DNA from: Chitinophaga pinensis
GTDB taxonomy: Bacteria; Bacteroidota; Bacteroidia; Chitinophagales; Chitinophagaceae
DNA: 21,556 nt
Assembly: GCA_945866165.1 (NCBI GenBank)
Contig: CAMBGO010000011.1
Coordinates: 1 to 21,556 of the forward strand
Direction of reading: 5' to 3'
A model generated the notes under the pieces. That model ran no database searches. It was not told the DNA's origin and worked only from the letters and a program-made list of their open reading frames with translations. Every line of letters begins with the position of its first letter. Within the stretch, counting starts at the first letter, position 1. The position numbers and the translations under genes were made by a program. This document shows, piece after piece, positions 15,616 through 21,556 of the stretch.

Positions 15616-18600
15616 ATGTCAAGTTTGGTTCAAATTCCTTCAGTTTTACCCGGACTACATCATTTTGATGATGGAAATGTTGAATTATTCTTTGGCAGAA
15701 AGCGTCAAGTAGATGACTTGCTAAGCATTATTCAAGAGGGCCGTTTCATTGGTATTGTTGGTCCCGAAGGGGCTGGTAAAACATCACTTATAAAGGCCGG
15801 TCTTATTCCTGCCTTGAAGAATGGTTTTGCAGGTGCAGCAGGAAGAGAGTGGTCTTTTTGTTATTGCAGGCCTGGCATAACACCTATTGAAAATCTTGCT
15901 TCTGCCCTTTCTGAAAAATATGTGTTGGGTGACCAAGAAAAAGGTTCACTTGAAATGGATGATGAGATTGTAAAGTTGATGCGTAAGGACCATTCAGGAA
16001 TTTTAAATGCTGTATCAAAATATTCGATTTCTGGAGATGGTAATCTGCTGATCATCATTGATCAGTTTGAAGACATATTTGATTTGTCAGAAAAAGGAAA
16101 AGTTGGCTTAGCTTGGCAGCAAGAAATAGCATTGTATTTAAACAACATTGCAAAAGCAATTACTTCAAAAAATGCCTCCGTTTATGTATTGATTTCAATG
16201 CAATCTGATTTTATTCCTTTGTTGTATAACTTCAGGGTATTGCATGAACACATCAGCAAAGGACTTTATTCAGTTCCCAATTTCAGGCAAGATGATTTTC
16301 ATCAGGTTGTCAAAGGTTCCCTTTTGCATTCAGGCTATAAAATAACTGATGATGCGTTGAATTACATCGAAGAAGGATTCAATCAAGATCTTCGAAACCT
16401 GCCAATGGTCCAACTCCTTCTCAAAAAAATTCAGTTAACATACCCACATGAGGATGCTGAAGAATTGACTGAATTAACCCTTTCTAACATCAGAAAATTA
16501 GGGGAACTGGAAGGAATTGTTGAAAAGGATTTGGATCAATATTTTAATCAACTTTCAATATTTGATCAGCAGGTTCTTGAATTACTTTTTAGAAATATTA
16601 CACAGCCAGGCGAAGGCTTGACAATGAAGAAGCCAAGAACCCTAAAAGAGATCAATGATGTATTGGGGGTTGAAAAAAATGAATTGGTAAGGGTTATAAC
16701 GGATTTGAAAAATATAGAAGAGGGGATATTGGATGTTATTGAGCCCTATCAAAAAAATGTTTCTCATTTTAAAGAGGCTTATATTTCTGATTCAGCCGTT
16801 ATCAATTTATCAAACAATCACCTGATTAAAAACTGGCCTAATCTTGTGCGTTGGATTGCTGAGGAAAAAGAATCTACAGATACATATATACGCTTATCTG
16901 AAAGTGCAAAATTATTTCAGCAAGGACAAACCGGATATTTACGCCCTCCTGATCTAGATCTTGTAATGGCATGGTTTGATAAGGTTCAGCCCAAAAAAAT
17001 CTGGGCTGATCAGTTCAATCCACATTATAGAATGTCGATTGACTACCTACTCAAGAGTAATGAAACCTATATTGAGGAACTAGAGCAAAAAGAAACAGAA
17101 AGAAAAGAGGAGTTGAGAAAGGCAAGAAAAAGACAACTTTTTTTAATTGTTGTAGTTGGCATTGTTTCTTTATTTTGTGCTTTTGCATTTTTTCAAAAAT
17201 ACAAAGCCAATCAGGCTACTGAAGCTGCAAAAATTAGTGCTGACAACGCAGAAACTGCTAAAAAAACTGCTGACAATGCTGCTAAGCTAGCTGAAATTGA
17301 AAGAAAAAATGCTATTGCAAATGAAAGGACTGCTCGTTTAGAAAAAATCAAAGCCGACAGTGCCACCATTCAAGCAATGAGAGCGGAACAGGAGGCTAAG
17401 CGTTCAGAAGAATTTGCAAAATTTGAAAAATCAAGAGCGGAAGTACAAGCAGAGAATGCTAGGAAATCCATGGAAATTGCAAATAGGGAAACCGACAAAG
17501 CAAACGTTGCACAAAAAGAGGCAGAGGTACTTCAAAAAAAAGAAACACTTTTAAAACAATTGGAGAGTGCCAAGGCGCGTATATTGGCATTGAATAATCG
17601 ATTGAGTTACGAAAAGTTTGACAGTGAAAAGGACAAGCTTGATTTTGCCAAGGAAGTCGTTGCAGCATATCAAAAACTTGATACATTGTCTCGTGAAGCA
17701 GAAGAAGATGGCAAAATACTGCCTAACAATTCATTGTATAGTTTACTTACACAGGTTGAATATAAAATTTTAGAAAACGCATCTCAATTAGAAAGTAAAT
17801 ATTTTGTTGTTGATAAAAGCGCAATTGGTGCTGGGCTGAGGTCTATTGATCTAATCAATGGCAATAAAATCATTGCTGCTGGAGACGAGAATGTATTAAT
17901 CAATTATGCTGTTAATACAGGCAATATTCAAAAAGTTATTCCTAAGCTTAATAAAAAGCGGATTCGAAAAGTAACATTTGTTGATGAAAACAAGGTTGTA
18001 TTTACCAATGTAACAGGTGGAATTTATTTGATGGATCTTTCCAATTCAACTGATCAGAAGTTAAAAGAAGATGGACAAAACGCTGAATTTCCAATAAATG
18101 ACTTGATTGTAAGCAATGAAAAAATATACACAGTTTTTAATGGGAATCTGGTGCAATACGGCACTAAAAATTTTGAATCAGCAAACCTTCCTTTAAAATC
18201 AGTAGAGAATATTTATGAATTGAATTCAGAAAAGATTTTTGTGAAAACTTCACAAGGTCCTTTTCTGCTTGATACCAAGTCTATGGCCATCACACCAATT
18301 GTTTTGGCTCCTGAAAAAGAAACCGGGGGATCTCCAAAAATATCTGCAGTGGTAGCTTCAGAAAATAAAGTCTTCATTGGAACGGATGATGGTAAGATTT
18401 GGATTTATGATAATCCCAAAGGAACATTTTTAAATCTTAGAAACCCTTGGACCATATTTGCCCACAAATCGCGTGTTACTGCGTTGGAATATGATATTAA
18501 GTCGAACCAATTATTTACCGCAAGCCTAGATAAAACAGCCAAGATTTTTGACTTCAGTATTGAAAATAGAGATAAAATAAGAGCACAAGTAGTGAAAATT

Positions 18601-18762
18601 GAGGGTTTCGATAAGTGGATCTGGGATTTTGTGTTGGTATCACCAAAGAATAGCAATACCCAGCTATATACTGTTGATGAAAAAGGAATGCTCATGAGGT
18701 GGGATACACAAGCAGATGCTTTATTTAAAAAAATTGATAGTTGGGTAAAACAAAATAAATAA
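15616..18762 (+). CDS. Membrane-anchored nSTAND ATPase with coiled coil and WD40-type propeller
   Basis: A 1048-residue STAND-type signalling NTPase. It opens with the nSTAND1-like block LPGLHHFDDG and FFGRKRQVDDLL, then Walker A GPEGAGKTS (49-57, K55) and Walker B IIIDQFEDIFD (146-154, D149). The sensor region VLISMQSDF has glutamine where this family usually has arginine. A helical region to about 480 ends in FNPHYRMSIDYLLKS. A basic stretch precedes one membrane helix at about 508-526, so the NTPase faces the cytoplasm. Residues of about 535-690 form a long Ala/Glu/Lys coiled coil. The rest (about 730-1045) is a beta-propeller with WD40-like units, for example VTALEYDIKSNQLFTASLDK near 955. 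The propeller probably senses a ligand outside the membrane or a partner protein, and ATP drives assembly. The next gene, 22 bases on, is a paralogue lacking the nucleotide motifs. Confidence 0.85.
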   Translation: MSSLVQIPSVLPGLHHFDDGNVELFFGRKRQVDDLLSIIQEGRFIGIVGPEGAGKTSLIKAGLIPALKNGFAGAAGREWSFCYCRPGITPIENLASALSEKYVLGDQEKGSLEMDDEIVKLMRKDHSGILNAVSKYSISGDGNLLIIIDQFEDIFDLSEKGKVGLAWQQEIALYLNNIAKAITSKNASVYVLISMQSDFIPLLYNFRVLHEHISKGLYSVPNFRQDDFHQVVKGSLLHSGYKITDDALNYIEEGFNQDLRNLPMVQLLLKKIQLTYPHEDAEELTELTLSNIRKLGELEGIVEKDLDQYFNQLSIFDQQVLELLFRNITQPGEGLTMKKPRTLKEINDVLGVEKNELVRVITDLKNIEEGILDVIEPYQKNVSHFKEAYISDSAVINLSNNHLIKNWPNLVRWIAEEKESTDTYIRLSESAKLFQQGQTGYLRPPDLDLVMAWFDKVQPKKIWADQFNPHYRMSIDYLLKSNETYIEELEQKETERKEELRKARKRQLFLIVVVGIVSLFCAFAFFQKYKANQATEAAKISADNAETAKKTADNAAKLAEIERKNAIANERTARLEKIKADSATIQAMRAEQEAKRSEEFAKFEKSRAEVQAENARKSMEIANRETDKANVAQKEAEVLQKKETLLKQLESAKARILALNNRLSYEKFDSEKDKLDFAKEVVAAYQKLDTLSREAEEDGKILPNNSLYSLLTQVEYKILENASQLESKYFVVDKSAIGAGLRSIDLINGNKIIAAGDENVLINYAVNTGNIQKVIPKLNKKRIRKVTFVDENKVVFTNVTGGIYLMDLSNSTDQKLKEDGQNAEFPINDLIVSNEKIYTVFNGNLVQYGTKNFESANLPLKSVENIYELNSEKIFVKTSQGPFLLDTKSMAITPIVLAPEKETGGSPKISAVVASENKVFIGTDDGKIWIYDNPKGTFLNLRNPWTIFAHKSRVTALEYDIKSNQLFTASLDKTAKIFDFSIENRDKIRAQVVKIEGFDKWIWDFVLVSPKNSNTQLYTVDEKGMLMRWDTQADALFKKIDSWVKQNK

Positions 18763-18784
18763 AACACAGGAAGTAATTTTTAAA

Positions 18785-21556
18785 ATGGCGTCATTATTTT
18801 ATACCTACAAAGAAAAAAGCGCAGGAGTTGCAATACAGCAACTTAAGGATCACAAAATCCTTTTTTTGGTACATTCAGGTGATACCATGTTGGACAGGGA
18901 AATTGAATCTTTTATTTTTGATTCTTTTTCAAATCAATATAAAATCATTCAAGAATTTTCAGCATCAACAGAGGTTGAAATAATGGATGTTGCAAACAAG
19001 GGTAGTATTTTTTTATTTCCTAATTTCAGTTCTTATCTCGATAATTTAGATTCAGATGGCATAGAGTCTTTCATTAAATTGATTTCAAATTTTGAAAAAT
19101 GGAACTCTCACATCATATTTCAGATTAGCGAAGGAATCAATGAAGTCGATTCTTTATTGAATAAATTGGCTGAGATTAATTATATCCTTACAAAATCATT
19201 ACATGTTATATCAAGGGTTCCCAATCGATTATACAATGAATTAATTTTAGATTCATTCTCAAAGCATGGCATTGAGGTTGACAATGAAACAGCTGATGTA
19301 ATGCAAAGAGATCAGAAATCTTTTAGCCTTTCCTATACCTATACACAACTATTTGTTGAAAAGGTATTGATTCATTTTCAAAAGACCAATCAGAAAGGGA
19401 ATACATCCCGCTCGTTGGATATAAAAGAATATGAGTCAGTGGGAACTTTAAGGTACTTTATTGAATACGCATGCAAGTCATTTCTAGCTGAAGCAGAATC
19501 TTTTTCATCATTTCAGCAAATAGAATATGTATTTAGATCATTGCTTTTATTTAAAAATGATAACCCCCAAAGGGCTCATTTAACCCAAGAGCAGGTTTCA
19601 TTAAGGTCTGGTATTCCAATCGATGAGGTAGTGAAAATCCTTGAACTTGGATGTGATAAAAAACATCAGATTATTGTAAAGTCGAACGACTTATTTAGCA
19701 TTTCTAGTGAAGAATATTTGATCCATTGGAGTGATTTAAAAAAATGGATTTCAAGTGAATCTGAAGCAATAGAATTGTATCATAAGTATTCTAAGCTGGC
19801 TGATGCTTATGAAAAAGGAGAGACTCAGTTATTAAATGGAATACAATTAGAAGAAACGGATAAGTGGAAACAATTCAATCCCGTCAATTTGTATTGGGCA
19901 TCCTCTTATAACCCTGCATTCGAAAAAGTTCTTTCTTACCTTACTACTTCAGAGCAGGCTTTTCAGGAATACTTAGCAGCACAAGAAAGAAGCCGTTCAA
20001 GAAGATTAAAAACAGCCTATAGCATTGCTTCTGCCTCTGTGGTGGGCTTAATGGTTATTCTTGTTTTATGGTTTCAAGCACAAGAGGCTAAAAAAAATGC
20101 TGAAAAAGCACAAGAAAAAGCAAAGCAAGAAGAAAAGAAAGCCAATAAGAATTTTGAATTAGCAAAGCAAAGTGCCAAGGAAGCAAAGAATGCTGAGCTT
20201 GTGGCCAATGATGCTAAAGGAAAAGCATTGCAAGAAGCTAAAAATGCATTAGACGCAAGAGCAAAAGAAGAGCAACAAAAAACAAAAGCAATTGAGGCTG
20301 GAGAAAAAGCAATTAAAGCCAGGGATGATGCCAACCAGGCAAAGGATGAGGCAAGTAGGGCAAAAGACCTAGCTGATAAAAACCGGGAAAAGGCAGAAGA
20401 AAAAGAGAAAGAAGCAAAAGAAAATTATGGGAAGGCTGAACAGCTGCGGATTCAACAAGAGGCCAGGGCCAATGCCTTATCAGTTTTTGAAGAATATGAT
20501 AATAAGAATTTTATACAAGGTAGAAAAAAGGCCAGTGAAGCATATACTTTGTATAAAAAGCAGGGAGGTAATCCATACGAAAAGGATATTTTAAATAGCC
20601 TTTTTGTTGGACTTATTCGCGAAGACGTCAAGTTGTTTAAACTCGATTTGGATTATCAGCCTTCAAAAATGTGCATGAATGCTTCAATGGATAAAATTGC
20701 AGTATATGGACTTGATGCTTTTTTACGAGTTTATGATTTGAAAAATCAACGAAAGCAAATAGAGTCAATCAAGGTTGATAAAGTAATAGGAATGGGATAT
20801 GTAAAAGAAAAGTTGATTTTACTACAACCCAATGGTTTGATTTTACACGATGGCGCCACAAATACAAAATTACCGATGGCAGACATGGTTGGTAAAACCT
20901 TTAAAGAGTTTTTTATTAATACCAGCTCAAATGAAAATACAATTTACATTTCTACTGATAATGCTTTGCTGTTATATCAGTATAAAAATGGGGAGCCGTT
21001 GAAATTAATAAAATCAATTGCAGTAAATCATTCTTCTAATTTTAAAAAGGGAAAGAGCGAAGTTTTTTTCTCAGCAGACAATCAGTTGTTTTCCGCAAGT
21101 GATAATGGAACAGTAATGAAGAAAATTCTTACCATTAAAAATAACATCACTGCTATCTCTTCCCCACTTACATCAGGATTAGTTGCTTTAGGTGATGAAC
21201 AAGGTAATATATATCTAATTGATCCAAAAACGTCTCAAATAAAGAGCGAAAGAAACAAATTACATTTATCAAAAATAAGTGGATTGGAAGTGTTGCATAC
21301 CCAAGGCGGCACAGAAATACTTTCAAGTGTTGGGTTGGATTGGGCGTTGAATATTTTTTATTTAGCAGACTTACAAAGTAATTCATTGCCTACTCCCATT
21401 ACGCTGAAAGAGCATAAAGGATGGATAACAAATTTAATAATAAATAATAATTCAAATCAGGCATTGACTTCCAGCTATGATAGGACCATTCGTTTTTGGC
21501 CCTTACTTCCTGAACAATTGATTTATAATTCTTCAACCCCTACATCGAATAAAAAG
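18785..21556 (+). CDS. Walker-less STAND-like paralogue with coiled coil and WD40 propeller (3' end beyond window)
   Basis: An open frame of 924 codons from ATG 18785 to the window end with no stop, so the gene is cut by the window. Its layout copies the gene upstream: an NTPase-sized cytoplasmic region, a helical part ending in a matching stretch (NPVNLYWASSYNPAFEKVLSYL just before 390), a basic RSRSRRLK stretch, one membrane helix at about 411-430, a long Ala/Lys/Glu coiled coil at about 431-570, and a propeller. A classic WD40 unit closes the visible part (HKGWITNLI to SSYDRTIRFW). The nucleotide site is gone: KILFLVHSGDTM (24-35) stands where Walker A should be, with no GK(S/T), and SIFLFPNFSSYLD (74-86) where Walker B should be, with no acidic pair. 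It is probably an NTPase-dead partner of the upstream STAND protein. The two are co-directional, 22 bases apart. Confidence 0.8.
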   Translation, partial: MASLFYTYKEKSAGVAIQQLKDHKILFLVHSGDTMLDREIESFIFDSFSNQYKIIQEFSASTEVEIMDVANKGSIFLFPNFSSYLDNLDSDGIESFIKLISNFEKWNSHIIFQISEGINEVDSLLNKLAEINYILTKSLHVISRVPNRLYNELILDSFSKHGIEVDNETADVMQRDQKSFSLSYTYTQLFVEKVLIHFQKTNQKGNTSRSLDIKEYESVGTLRYFIEYACKSFLAEAESFSSFQQIEYVFRSLLLFKNDNPQRAHLTQEQVSLRSGIPIDEVVKILELGCDKKHQIIVKSNDLFSISSEEYLIHWSDLKKWISSESEAIELYHKYSKLADAYEKGETQLLNGIQLEETDKWKQFNPVNLYWASSYNPAFEKVLSYLTTSEQAFQEYLAAQERSRSRRLKTAYSIASASVVGLMVILVLWFQAQEAKKNAEKAQEKAKQEEKKANKNFELAKQSAKEAKNAELVANDAKGKALQEAKNALDARAKEEQQKTKAIEAGEKAIKARDDANQAKDEASRAKDLADKNREKAEEKEKEAKENYGKAEQLRIQQEARANALSVFEEYDNKNFIQGRKKASEAYTLYKKQGGNPYEKDILNSLFVGLIREDVKLFKLDLDYQPSKMCMNASMDKIAVYGLDAFLRVYDLKNQRKQIESIKVDKVIGMGYVKEKLILLQPNGLILHDGATNTKLPMADMVGKTFKEFFINTSSNENTIYISTDNALLLYQYKNGEPLKLIKSIAVNHSSNFKKGKSEVFFSADNQLFSASDNGTVMKKILTIKNNITAISSPLTSGLVALGDEQGNIYLIDPKTSQIKSERNKLHLSKISGLEVLHTQGGTEILSSVGLDWALNIFYLADLQSNSLPTPITLKEHKGWITNLIINNNSNQALTSSYDRTIRFWPLLPEQLIYNSSTPTSNKK

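Noticed and set aside
17215..17700. Internal DNA repeats in the coiled-coil coding regions (also around 20080-20460)
   Set aside because: The periodic GCT/GCA-AAA codon use follows from the Ala/Lys heptads; no exact long DNA repeat unit is seen.
20074..20334. 86-codon - strand ORF rich in Ala, Ser and Phe
   Set aside because: It is the antisense shadow of the Ala/Lys/Glu coiled coil of the second STAND-like gene.

Overview
This is an AT-rich window (about 35-40% GC by eye) from a member of the Bacteroidota. The grounds are the RecQ with a C-terminal helix-turn-helix, the DUF1684 protein, the YncE/alkaline-phosphatase fusion, weak or absent Shine-Dalgarno sites, a TAnnTTTG-type -7 box, and dispersed TCAGA-type intergenic repeats. 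The class cannot be fixed from the window alone. No tRNA, rRNA, CRISPR array, transposase or phage structural gene is visible.

The left part (1-7180, all + strand) looks like ordinary chromosome. It holds a RecQ helicase, then a gene-poor gap with a candidate 27-codon peptide, then two guanidino-modifying enzymes: an arginine deiminase and a CtlX-type citrulline hydrolase. Together these could take arginine to ornithine without carbamoyl phosphate. A repeat cluster lies between them and has spilled into the tail of the first ORF and in front of the second. A secreted alkaline-phosphatase-superfamily enzyme and a secreted DUF1684 protein follow as a two-gene operon.

The middle part (7221-10721, - strand) holds an orphan winged-helix-like regulator with a perfect 11-bp inverted repeat upstream, a large secreted beta-propeller/phosphoesterase fusion, and a small YbjQ protein.

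The right part (10927-21556) is the accessory region of interest. A 950-residue protein with an N-terminal eCIS-core (DUF4157) zincin-like domain and a central hydrophobic segment is followed 8 bases later by a protein whose C-terminal half resembles the YbjN / type III chaperone fold. This is the layout of an injected effector with its chaperone. After a small outer-membrane-like protein on the other strand come two large tandem paralogues built as NTPase-like module, membrane helix, long coiled coil and WD40-type propeller. The first is a nSTAND ATPase with intact Walker motifs. The second, cut by the window end, has lost both Walker motifs. This gives an active/inactive membrane STAND pair beside a probable contractile-injection cargo. 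No sheath, tube or baseplate gene lies in the window, so the link to an injection machine is inference and depends on what lies beyond the right edge or elsewhere in the genome.
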